Shown: positions 22,816 through 31,253 of the stretch, piece after piece
Position numbering within the stretch: the stretch's first letter is position 1
How the letters are laid out: the number at the start of each line of letters is the position of its first letter
The notes under the pieces: generated by a model
The model's input: the letters and a program-made list of their open reading frames with translations, nothing else
The model's database searches: none
Told to the model about the DNA's origin: nothing
Program-made: the position numbers and the translations under genes
NCBI RefSeq assembly: GCF_025195125.1
Contig: NZ_JAMGSL010000010.1
Span: forward strand, 62,001-126,000
From: Streptomyces sp. Je 1-79
Lineage (GTDB): Bacteria > Actinomycetota > Actinomycetes > Streptomycetales > Streptomycetaceae
Direction: 5' to 3'
DNA: 64,000 nucleotides

Positions 22816-24645
22816 TCACCGCTCCTTCGGCGGGACGGTCGGCATTCCCAGGAACGGCAGCTTCAGCGCGCCGAAGGCGTCCGCCGGGACCGTCGGGGAC
22901 TTCGGGGCGACGGCGGCGAGACGGACGTACGCCTCCCCCTGGCCGGGCCGCGCGTCCTCCTCGCCCTTGTTCGGCCAGAAGGACATCGCCCGCTCCGCCT
23001 GCGCCGTGATCGTCAGCGACGGATTGACGCCGAGGTTGGCGGAGACCGCCGCCCCGTCGACGACCGAGATGCCCGGGTGTCCGAAGAGACGGTGGTACGG
23101 GTCGATGACACCGGACTCCGCGTCCGCGCCGATCGGACAGCCGCCCAGGAAGTGCGCGGTGAGCGGGGTCCCCATCAGTTCGCCGATGTTGGAGCCGGCG
23201 AAGCCGTTGATCTCCTCGGCGAGCAGGGAGGCCGCCCGGGTCGCCTCGGGGATCTGGTTCGGGTTCGGGGCGCCGTGCCCCTGTCGGGCCGTGAGCAGTC
23301 CCTTCCCGACGCCGCCCGGCTTGCGGTAGGTCGTCAGCGAGTTGTCCAGGGACTGCATGACGAGACCGATGATCGTCCGCTCCGACCAGCGGCGGTTGGA
23401 GAGGGCGCGGAGGGCCAGAGTGGGGTGCTTGACCATCTCCAGGAGCCAGTTCCGTACCCGGTGGGCGCCGTAGGGCACCTGGAGGACGGTCATGCCGCCC
23501 ATGGCGTTGGAGCCCTTGCCGTAGCGGACCGGCTCGATGTGGGTGTTCTCGTCCGGGTGGATCGAGGAGGTGATCGCGACCCCGCGCGTGAAGTCGACCT
23601 TCTCCGCACCGTGCTTCTTGCGGTAGCGCCGGTCGGTGGTCTGCGAGCCGACCAGCGCCTCCGAGTTGGTGCGGGTCAGCTCGCCGAGCCGGGTCGAGAT
23701 GCGGGGCAGCAGCCCGGTGTCCTTCATCCGGTGCAGCAGGGTCTGCGTCCCGTACGTACCGGCGGCGACGACGACCCGCGGGGCCGTGAACGTCCGGCCC
23801 TTGCCCTTCTTCTTGTTGTCCGTCGGCAGCGTCTTGACCGCGTACCCGCCCCGCGAGTCCTCGGTGAGGGCGACGACCGAGGTCATGGGGTGGACGACGG
23901 CACCGGCCTGCTCGGCGAGGTAGAGGTAGTTCTCGTTGAGGGTGTTCTTGGCGCCGTGGCGGCAGCCCGTCATGCACTCGCCGCACTCGGTGCACGCCTT
24001 GCGCGACGGCCCGACGCCGCCGAAGTACGGGTCGGCGACCTCCGCGCCCGGCTTCGCCCGCGACGCGCCCTCCCCTTCCCCGCCGACGGCGTCCTTCCCG
24101 TCTCCGAAGAAGACCCCGACCGGCGCCATGTGGAAGGTGTCGCCGATCCCCATCGCCTGCGCCGTCGCCTTGAGGTGGACGTCGGAGGGGGTCAGGGTGG
24201 GGTTGAGCCGTACGCCCAGCATCCGCTTGGCCTGGTCGTAGTACGGCGCCAGCTCCTCCTGCCAGTCGGTGATGTCCTTCCACTGCGGGTCCTGGAAGAA
24301 GGGCGTGGGCGGGACGTAGAGGGTGTTGGCGTAGTTCAGCGAACCGCCGCCCACGCCCGCTCCGGCCAGCACCATGACATTGCCCAGCAGGTGGATGCGC
24401 TGGATGCCGTAGAGGCCGAGGGCCGGGGCCCAGAGGAAGTTCTTCAGGTCCCAGGAGTTCCTGGGCAGCTCGGTACGGGCGAAGCGGCGGCCCGCTTCCA
24501 GGACGCCGACCCGGTAGCCCTTCTCGGTCAGGCGCAGGGCCGTGACCGAGCCGCCGAACCCGGAGCCGACGACGATGACGTCGTAGTCGTACGCCGAGTC
24601 CAGGTCGTCGCCGTCCTGATTCTGGGCAGGGGGTACCGCGGTCAT
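22816..24645 (-). CDS. GMC oxidoreductase, cholesterol-oxidase (ChoD)-like
   Basis: Encodes 609 residues. FAD-binding Rossmann motif DVIVVGSGFGGSVTALRL lies at about 22-39, with GAGVGGGSLNYAN at about 95-107. The C-terminal signature HFLGGCPIGADAESGVIDPYHR and NLGVNPSLTITAQAER match the ChoD branch. A four-cysteine cluster CxxCxxCxxxC (Cys218, 221, 224, 228), followed by RHGAKN, is typical of this branch and ferredoxin-like. These enzymes oxidise sterol-like or other hydrophobic alcohols. It has no secretion signal. It lies 41 bp downstream of the semialdehyde dehydrogenase gene on the same strand, so the two are probably an operon that oxidises an alcohol and an aldehyde. Confidence 0.9.
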   Translation of the reverse strand: MTAVPPAQNQDGDDLDSAYDYDVIVVGSGFGGSVTALRLTEKGYRVGVLEAGRRFARTELPRNSWDLKNFLWAPALGLYGIQRIHLLGNVMVLAGAGVGGGSLNYANTLYVPPTPFFQDPQWKDITDWQEELAPYYDQAKRMLGVRLNPTLTPSDVHLKATAQAMGIGDTFHMAPVGVFFGDGKDAVGGEGEGASRAKPGAEVADPYFGGVGPSRKACTECGECMTGCRHGAKNTLNENYLYLAEQAGAVVHPMTSVVALTEDSRGGYAVKTLPTDNKKKGKGRTFTAPRVVVAAGTYGTQTLLHRMKDTGLLPRISTRLGELTRTNSEALVGSQTTDRRYRKKHGAEKVDFTRGVAITSSIHPDENTHIEPVRYGKGSNAMGGMTVLQVPYGAHRVRNWLLEMVKHPTLALRALSNRRWSERTIIGLVMQSLDNSLTTYRKPGGVGKGLLTARQGHGAPNPNQIPEATRAASLLAEEINGFAGSNIGELMGTPLTAHFLGGCPIGADAESGVIDPYHRLFGHPGISVVDGAAVSANLGVNPSLTITAQAERAMSFWPNKGEEDARPGQGEAYVRLAAVAPKSPTVPADAFGALKLPFLGMPTVPPKER

Positions 24646-24686
24646 GGCTCTCCTCGTGCGAGAAAGGGGCTGGAACGGGCAGGGCG

Positions 24687-26315
24687 TCAGCGCAGGCGCA
24701 GGGCCTTCATCGCCTTCAGGGACAGGCTCATGAACGCGGCGTACTTCTCGTCGTCCATCCCGAAGGAGGGCGCGAGCGGGATCAGCCGCTGCTGGGCCAC
24801 GGTCTGGGCCTCGGTGAACTTGAGGATGCCCTCCGAGCCGTGGCGCCGGCCGAGCCCGGAGTCCTTCATGCCGCCCATCGGCGCCTGGACGCTGCCGTAC
24901 GCCGGCGCGTACCCCTCGTTGATGTTGACGGTGCCGGTGCGCAGCCGGGCGGCGACGGCGTGGCCGCGCCGGGAGTCCTTCGTCCAGACGGAGGAGTTGA
25001 GTCCGTACGGGGTGGCGTTGGCCAGCTCGACGACCTCGTCCTCGTCCTTGAAGCGGTAGATCGAGACGACCGGGCCGAAGGTCTCCTCGGTGCAGACGGC
25101 CATCGGGGCCTCGACGCCGTCGAGGATGGTCGGCTCGTAGAAGAGCGGGCCGATGTCGGGGCGGGCTACGCCGCCGGCGACCAGCTTGGCGCCCTTGGCG
25201 ACGGCCTCCTCCACGTGCTTCGTCACCGTCTCCAGCTGCCGCTCGCCGACGAGGGAGCCCATGTCGGCGCCGTAGGAGAGGGAGTTGCCGAGGCGCATCG
25301 CCTTCGTACGGGCGGCGAAGCGGGCGACGAAGTCGTCGGCGACCGACTCGTGGACGTACAGCCGCTCGATGGAGATGCAGAGCTGTCCGGCGGAGGAGAA
25401 GCAGGCACGGACGGCGCCGGCGGCGGCCTTCTCGATGTCGGCGTCCTTGAGGACGAGCATGGCGTTCTTGCCGCCGAGTTCGAGGGTCACGCCGACGAGC
25501 CGCGCCGCGGCGCCCTGGGCGACCTCACGGCCGGTACGGGTGGAGCCGGTGAAGGAGACGTAGTCGGCGTGCTTGACGACCTCGGGGCCGACGACGGGCC
25601 CTTCGCCGATGACGACCTGGAAGACCTCGGCGGGCAGCCCCGCCTCGATGAGCAGGTCACGGGCCCAGAGCGCGGTGAGCGCGGTCTCGGTGTCCGGCTT
25701 CATGACGACGGCGTTGCCGGAGACGAAGGCGGGCAGCGCGTCGCCGACCGACAGCTCCAGGGGGTAGTTCCAGGGCGCGATCTGGCCGACGACACCGCGC
25801 GGCTGCCGCAGCTCGGTGACCTTGGTGAGGGTCGGTACGACGCCGGTGTGGTGCTTGGGGCGCAGGTAGGCGGGGGCCTTGCGGCCGTAGTGCCGGGCGG
25901 CGACCGCGACGGCGAGGACCTCTTCGTGGGCGTGCAGACGGGCCTTGCCGGTCTCCAGCTGGATGAGGTCGAGGACCTCGGCCTGGCGCTCGAGGACCAG
26001 GTCGTGGAAGCGGAGCAGGACGGCCGCGCGGGCCTTGACGGAGGTCGCCGCCCAGGCGCCCTGGGCGGCGCGGGCACGGGCGAAGGCCTCGGCGACGTCC
26101 TCGGGGGTGGACTCGGGCAGCTCGGCCAGCTTCTCCCCGGTGAACGGGGTGTGGTTCGCGGTGCGACCGGAACCGGCGACTCCGCGGGTGAGCTGGGCGA
26201 CCACCTCGGGGGTGACCACGTCGGCGGCGGTACGGACACCGGCCGGCGAGGGCGCGAGGGGGTTCGTGCCGGGGGCGGCGGTGGCCGGGGCGGTGAGTGC
26301 CTGCGAGTCCGTCAT
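24687..26315 (-). CDS. Succinic-semialdehyde dehydrogenase (NAD(P)+)
   Basis: Encodes 542 residues from the ATG at 26315; a second in-frame ATG at 26336 is possible, and neither has a clear ribosome site. The ALDH fold is complete: IAPWNYPLELSVGDALPA, cofactor motif FTGSTRTGREVAQ, general base Glu in LELGGKNAML, catalytic Cys in SSAGQLCISIERLYV. The C-terminal region GMKDSGLGRRHGSEGILKFTE is typical of GabD2-like enzymes. It oxidises succinic semialdehyde to succinate; related aldehydes are possible. It is followed by the GMC oxidoreductase gene in the same direction. Confidence 0.9.
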   Translation of the reverse strand: MTDSQALTAPATAAPGTNPLAPSPAGVRTAADVVTPEVVAQLTRGVAGSGRTANHTPFTGEKLAELPESTPEDVAEAFARARAAQGAWAATSVKARAAVLLRFHDLVLERQAEVLDLIQLETGKARLHAHEEVLAVAVAARHYGRKAPAYLRPKHHTGVVPTLTKVTELRQPRGVVGQIAPWNYPLELSVGDALPAFVSGNAVVMKPDTETALTALWARDLLIEAGLPAEVFQVVIGEGPVVGPEVVKHADYVSFTGSTRTGREVAQGAAARLVGVTLELGGKNAMLVLKDADIEKAAAGAVRACFSSAGQLCISIERLYVHESVADDFVARFAARTKAMRLGNSLSYGADMGSLVGERQLETVTKHVEEAVAKGAKLVAGGVARPDIGPLFYEPTILDGVEAPMAVCTEETFGPVVSIYRFKDEDEVVELANATPYGLNSSVWTKDSRRGHAVAARLRTGTVNINEGYAPAYGSVQAPMGGMKDSGLGRRHGSEGILKFTEAQTVAQQRLIPLAPSFGMDDEKYAAFMSLSLKAMKALRLR

Positions 26316-26408
26316 GAGGGCGAGAGTAGGCCGCATTCAGGTCTTTGGGTACCCGTCGGTAACGCGTTTTCACCGGGTGCGCACATCACGCCAGCGATCG
26401 CTGGCACA

Positions 26409-26429
26409 TAAGCCCTGATCAGGGGCTTA
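26409..26429 (-). terminator. Weak hairpin after the first kinase gene
   Basis: TAAGCCC pairs with GGGCTTA (7 bp, 7-nt loop), 32 bp beyond the kinase stop on the minus strand. Possible terminator, short stem. Confidence 0.35.
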
Positions 26430-26460
26430 CGGTCGGCCGGGAGTGCGATTTCCCGCCTAC

Positions 26461-28113
26461 TCAGCCCGTCTGCCCGCCCGGGCCCGGCTGCTCGCCCGGG
26501 GCCCGCCAGTGCTGCAGGACGACGTCGAACTGCTCCCGCGTGGTCTGCCAGCTCGACTCCGGCGAAGACATGTACACGGCGTACTCGGTGCCGTCGTCCC
26601 CGAAGTACAGCTGGTCGATGGCGTGTCTCGGGCCCGGGAACTCCTGCTTCTCGTACCAGGTGAACTCCCACCGGGCGGAGCTGACCTGGTCGCGGTAGGT
26701 GTTCTGGTTCAGCTTGATCCGCTTGTACTGGAGCCGCCTCTTCAGCGTCTTCTCCAGGTCCAGCACGTGCACGTACGGGTTCTCGAAGTCGGGCGTGGGG
26801 TCGACACTGATCCGGATCCGGTGGCGTCCGTTGTCCGGCGTGTAGTCGATGCTGTCGCCCTCCGTCTGGCGCTTCCAGCCCTTCGGTACCGCCAGGCTGA
26901 AGCCCTTGGGGTCCTCGACGCGGTGCCAGCCGTCCGGGAGGGTGTCCTTGGCGGCCTTCGTCACCTCGGGCTGCGTGCTGTGACCGGCGTCCCCGGCCTT
27001 GCCGCCTCCGCCCGAGTACTGCATGGCGGCGAAGACGGCTCCACCGGCGACCAGGCCGGCGAGGACGGCCGCCGGGACCGCCGTACGCCACCGTCCGCGG
27101 CCGCCCTTGGCCGCGGGAGCGGCCGGCCGGGGCGCGACCGCGGGCGCGGGGGTGGACACGGGGGTGGCGGTGGACGCGGAGGAGTCCTGGGCCGGGAGCG
27201 GCGTCGTGGCGGAGACCAGTTCCTCCTGTGCGACGCGCTGTGTCGGCACGTACGCCTGCGCGGCCTGCGGCGCACGGCCCTCCATGGCGTCCAGCAGCAT
27301 CCGCTCGGCCTCGTCGGCGCGCGGCCGGTGCGCCGGGTCCTTGCGGAGCAGCGCGACGATCACGGACGCCAGCGCGCCCGCCTTCGCCGGGTGCGGCGGC
27401 TCCTCCGTCACCACGGCCTGCATGGTGCTGATGGGCGAGGTCCGCCGGAACGGCGAGGTGCCCTCCACCGCCGTGTACAGCGTCGCGCCCAGCGACCAGA
27501 GGTCGGAGGCGGGGCCGGGGTCCCCGCCCCGTACCCGCTCCGGCGCCAGATAGTCGATGGAGCCGACGAGTTCGCCGGTACGGGTGATCGTCGAGTCGCC
27601 CTCGATGGCCGCGATGCCGAAGTCGGTGAGCAGGACCCGCCCGTCGCGGGCCAGCAGGACGTTTCCGGGCTTGACGTCGCGGTGCAGCACTCCGGCGGCG
27701 TGCGCGGCGCGCAGGGCCCCGAGGACGTGCAGCCCGATCCGGGCCGCCTCGCGGGGCTCGATCGTGCCTGCCTCCTTCGCCGCGTCCGCGAGCGAGGGTC
27801 CGTCGACGTACTGCATGACGATCCACGGACGGGCGTCGTGCTCCAGCACGTCGTGCACCGTGACCACGCCCGGGTGGGTGATCCGTGCCGCGGCGCGGGC
27901 CTCCTTCTGCGTACGGGCGTGCAGGACGAGACGGTCGGCCTCGGCCACGAACCGACCCGCCGTCAACTCCTTGACCGCCACCACCCGGTGCAGCACTTCG
28001 TCGTGCGCACGCCAGACCTTGCCCATGCCGCCACGGCCGATGGTCTCGCCCAGCCTGTACCGCCCGGCGAGCAGGAGTCCCGCCCCCGTGTCCGCGCCCT
28101 GAGAATGTTCCAC
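26461..28113 (-). CDS. Membrane Ser/Thr protein kinase with extracellular sensor domain
   Basis: Encodes 550 residues. The kinase domain (about 18-275) is intact: Gly loop IGRGGMGKVW, Lys48 in VAVKEL, HRDVKPGN with Asp146, DFG at 164-166, and APERVRGG. A Pro/Ala linker leads to a membrane helix (about 344-364). The extracellular part (about 380-550) opens WHRVEDPKGFSLAVPKGW and is shared in outline with the next two genes. Phosphorylates Ser/Thr targets in response to an unknown outside signal. Position between the gua genes matches the S. coelicolor kinase cluster reported to affect sporulation-wall synthesis (from memory, PkaH/PkaI/PkaJ). Confidence 0.93.
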   Translation of the reverse strand: MEHSQGADTGAGLLLAGRYRLGETIGRGGMGKVWRAHDEVLHRVVAVKELTAGRFVAEADRLVLHARTQKEARAAARITHPGVVTVHDVLEHDARPWIVMQYVDGPSLADAAKEAGTIEPREAARIGLHVLGALRAAHAAGVLHRDVKPGNVLLARDGRVLLTDFGIAAIEGDSTITRTGELVGSIDYLAPERVRGGDPGPASDLWSLGATLYTAVEGTSPFRRTSPISTMQAVVTEEPPHPAKAGALASVIVALLRKDPAHRPRADEAERMLLDAMEGRAPQAAQAYVPTQRVAQEELVSATTPLPAQDSSASTATPVSTPAPAVAPRPAAPAAKGGRGRWRTAVPAAVLAGLVAGGAVFAAMQYSGGGGKAGDAGHSTQPEVTKAAKDTLPDGWHRVEDPKGFSLAVPKGWKRQTEGDSIDYTPDNGRHRIRISVDPTPDFENPYVHVLDLEKTLKRRLQYKRIKLNQNTYRDQVSSARWEFTWYEKQEFPGPRHAIDQLYFGDDGTEYAVYMSSPESSWQTTREQFDVVLQHWRAPGEQPGPGGQTG

Positions 28114-28216
28114 TGTCCCCCGCCTGTTCCTTCGGATGCCAGGTTACGGAGGGGGAGACGGGAGACGGAACCTCGGGGCTCGCAAAGGAACCTCACTGTG
28201 ACCCGAACGGGTCCCC

Positions 28217-31090
28217 TCAGCGCGTCGCGCGGTAGACCTTCACGGCCTGGTCGTAGATCTCGGACACCTTGTCGCGCTCGCTCTCCGGGCCTATGACCTG
28301 GACGACGTGGTAGCGGCCCGCCTCGATCAGGGCGAGGTTCCGGACGAAGACGTCGCGGCCCGTGCTGTCCTTCCAGGTGAACTGGCCGACCGCCATCGCC
28401 TGCTGACCCACGTCGATCCGCCGCAGACCGGAGGCGCCGGCCCAGCTGGAGTCCCGCCACGGCTGGAGCTCGCCCTCCTTGGTGCGCTGGTACGCCATGG
28501 GGTCCGAGCCGTTGGCCTGCACCGTGTCGCGGCCGGGGACGACGATCAGGGTGAAATCTCCCCCTGTGTACCGCACTTGCCCGGCGTCATTGATCGGGCT
28601 GCGCCGCCAGTCCTTGGCGACACCGACCTCGAAACCCTCCGGGTCCTTGCGCAGGCCGTACCCGGCGGCGAGCGGGGGGCCGCTCGGGGTGGCGGCCGGC
28701 GGGGTCGTCTTCACGGAACCGGGCCTGGGGCTTGGCTTGGAGCTGGGCCGGTCGCCCGGCCCGGTGGACGCCGCCGAACTCGGTCCGGACGTCGGTGTGC
28801 CCGTCCGGGCGGCGGGCTGCCCGCCGTCCGCGCCGTCCTTGGGCATGAACAGCACGGCGTACGCGACGACGCCGACGAGCAGCAGCAGGATCAGCAGCAG
28901 GAGCGTGAGGCCGAGCGAGCGGGCGGAACGAGCCCCTCCGCCCGCGCCGCGTGGCGTTCGTGGCGGCCGGGGGGCGCGGGGCGCGCGCTGCGGGAGCTCC
29001 TCGTGAAAGCGCTCCTGGGCGAACTCCTGGCGCTGGTCGTACCGCTGTCCCTGGCGCTGGTCGTGGCGCTGGTGGTCCTGTCCTCGGTCCTGCCGCGGGT
29101 CGTGACGTACGGCCTGGGACTCGTCGCGGGCGGGCAGGTCCTGGTGCCGCTTGCCCTTCCGGTGGCGGTGACGGCCTCCTGCCGCCCCTCCGCGGCGCCT
29201 GCGCACCAGCTCGCCACGGCGCCGCACGACGGGCAGCCGGGCCGTGTCCACGGACGGCAGGGGGACGATCCCCACGCCCGCCTCCGGCTCCGGGGCGGAC
29301 CGCACGAGGGAGCGCATCCAGCCGCGCAGCTCCTCGAAGTCGGGGCGCTCGGTGGGGTCCTGGCGCAGCAGGGACTCGACGACCGGGCGCAGCGGGCCGC
29401 ACTCCTCGGCGAACGCCGGGGGCTCGGCGCAGACCAGCTGGACGAGTTCGGCGGCGTTGTCCTCCGGGTACGGGGCATGGCCCTGGACGGCGCGGTAGAG
29501 GAGCGCGCCGAGCGCCCAGAGGTCGGTGGCGGGGCCGATGGGCGGGGCCAGACGCCAGTTCTCGTGAACCGGTCCCGCCTGCTCGGGGGCCCAGCGCTCG
29601 GTGACAGCGCCGACCACGGCGATCCGGGCCTGGCGGGCCCGCTCGGCGGCGAGCCGGGTGGCCGGGCCGCGGTAGACGGACGCCGGCGGGCCCGCCTCGG
29701 CCGGACCGTCCCAGCCGCCGGAGGCGGGCACGGGCGCGTGCACGGGGGCGGGGTCCGGGGCGGGCGCCGGGGTGTAGCCCGCGGGGAGAGCCGGAAGCGC
29801 CTGGCCGCCGCCGGCCGGGATGGGGCCGGAGGAGTCGCGCGAGGCGTGCGGGCCGTCGCTCCAGGTACCGGCGAGCAAGGCGCGGGTCGGCCCGCCGTCT
29901 TCGCTTCCGTACCCCTTGCGGTACGGCGCCGGGTACTCGTCGTCGACGTCGTCCTCGTCCTCGTCGTCGCCGGTCTGGGACCACCAGTGCGGCTCGGGGC
30001 CGAGCCCCTGCGCGGGCACGGGCGCGGGCGGCGTGGGAAACGCAGGGAGCGCGCCGGAGGGCCCGGGGTCGTAGGCGCCGTAGGGGTCGGCTTCAGGGGC
30101 GCTGTGGGGGCCGGTCTCGGGATCCTCCGGGGCGGGTCCGGGGGCGGGCTCGGGGTCGGTCTCGGGATCGGTCTCCGGGAGGGCCTCGGGGGCGGGCTCG
30201 GGCTCGGGGGTCCGGCGCTGTACGGGGACGGCGGCCCCGGTCTCGCCGATGTGCGCCGCGGCGCGGGCTCCCGCCCGGTACGCGGCGATGGCGCCCGCGC
30301 GGGCCGCCCGTACGTCCGTGGCGGGTGCGCTGCCGCCCGCCGGGAGTTCGGGCCGCGCCACCGGTTCGCCCACCGCGGGCGCGGCCTCGCCCGTACCCAC
30401 TCCCGTCGCCGCGCCGGTGCCGGCAGCCGTACCCGTAGCTGCACCCGTGCCGGCAGGCTCCTCGTCGGACCCGTACCCCTGCTCGTCCTCCTCGGCGAAG
30501 GGCACCGGTGCGTACCCGCAGAGGGCCTCCTCCGCCGCACCCGCCGCGAGGCCCGTCAGGACCACCCGTCCGTCGTCGCAGACGAGCACGGTCCGCGGGG
30601 TGATGTTCCGGTGGGTCCAGCCGTGCGCGTGGAGCGCCCGCAGGGCGGTGAGGACGTCGGAGCCGATCTCCGCCGCGCGGTACGGGCTCAGGGGCCGCTC
30701 GGCGAGGAGCGCCGCCAGCGGCCTGGCCGCGACCAGTTCACTCACTATCCACAGCGAACCGGCCTCCGCGAACACGTCGAAGACCTGGTCGAGCCGCGGG
30801 TGGTCCGGGATCTGCGCGGCGGCCTGCGCCGCCTCGACCGCGCGCCGGACCGCGGGGTCCGCCGGCCGCCGGGTCGCCCGGCCGGAGGCCGGCCGGTGCG
30901 GGGTGTATCCGGTGCCGTCCTCGTCGACGACCTCGGCGTCGATCACCTCGGGCAACGGCACCTGGTGGACCAGGACTTCCTGCCCGCTGTAGGTGTCAAA
31001 GGCGCGGGTCTCGACGAGTTCGTACGCGTCCTGCGGCGGTACGGGCAGGCGATAGCGGTCGGCGAGCACCCTTCCCGCATAGTCGTCCAC
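28217..31090 (-). CDS. Membrane protein kinase-like pseudokinase with long internal insertion
   Basis: Encodes 957 residues. The kinase fold is recognisable, but its catalytic residues are lost: no Gly-rich loop, no VAxK lysine (EVLVHQV instead), HRD is HRN (Asn162) and DFG is replaced by TGL (about 180). Residues about 200-495 are a Pro/Ala/Glu-rich low-complexity insert inside the kinase C-lobe, after which the lobe resumes with PATDLWALGALLY and ERPDFEELRGW. A basic segment, a membrane helix (about 735-757) and an extracellular domain (DPEGFEVGVAKDWRR) follow. It is likely a regulatory partner of the flanking active kinases rather than an enzyme. Confidence 0.88.
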   Translation of the reverse strand: MDDYAGRVLADRYRLPVPPQDAYELVETRAFDTYSGQEVLVHQVPLPEVIDAEVVDEDGTGYTPHRPASGRATRRPADPAVRRAVEAAQAAAQIPDHPRLDQVFDVFAEAGSLWIVSELVAARPLAALLAERPLSPYRAAEIGSDVLTALRALHAHGWTHRNITPRTVLVCDDGRVVLTGLAAGAAEEALCGYAPVPFAEEDEQGYGSDEEPAGTGAATGTAAGTGAATGVGTGEAAPAVGEPVARPELPAGGSAPATDVRAARAGAIAAYRAGARAAAHIGETGAAVPVQRRTPEPEPAPEALPETDPETDPEPAPGPAPEDPETGPHSAPEADPYGAYDPGPSGALPAFPTPPAPVPAQGLGPEPHWWSQTGDDEDEDDVDDEYPAPYRKGYGSEDGGPTRALLAGTWSDGPHASRDSSGPIPAGGGQALPALPAGYTPAPAPDPAPVHAPVPASGGWDGPAEAGPPASVYRGPATRLAAERARQARIAVVGAVTERWAPEQAGPVHENWRLAPPIGPATDLWALGALLYRAVQGHAPYPEDNAAELVQLVCAEPPAFAEECGPLRPVVESLLRQDPTERPDFEELRGWMRSLVRSAPEPEAGVGIVPLPSVDTARLPVVRRRGELVRRRRGGAAGGRHRHRKGKRHQDLPARDESQAVRHDPRQDRGQDHQRHDQRQGQRYDQRQEFAQERFHEELPQRAPRAPRPPRTPRGAGGGARSARSLGLTLLLLILLLLVGVVAYAVLFMPKDGADGGQPAARTGTPTSGPSSAASTGPGDRPSSKPSPRPGSVKTTPPAATPSGPPLAAGYGLRKDPEGFEVGVAKDWRRSPINDAGQVRYTGGDFTLIVVPGRDTVQANGSDPMAYQRTKEGELQPWRDSSWAGASGLRRIDVGQQAMAVGQFTWKDSTGRDVFVRNLALIEAGRYHVVQVIGPESERDKVSEIYDQAVKVYRATR

Positions 31091-31253
31091 GACGCCTCCC
31101 CACCGAGCGCGTTGCCCCCGGGTCGCACGGATCCCGTTCAGCTCATGAATCGCACGGAACGCGCGAAACCGTCAATTCCGGTCCGGGCCCGTACAGTTCG
31201 CGGCGCTTTTCGGCTGCGTACGGTCCACGGCCTCTCACGATACGTGGCGCCGG

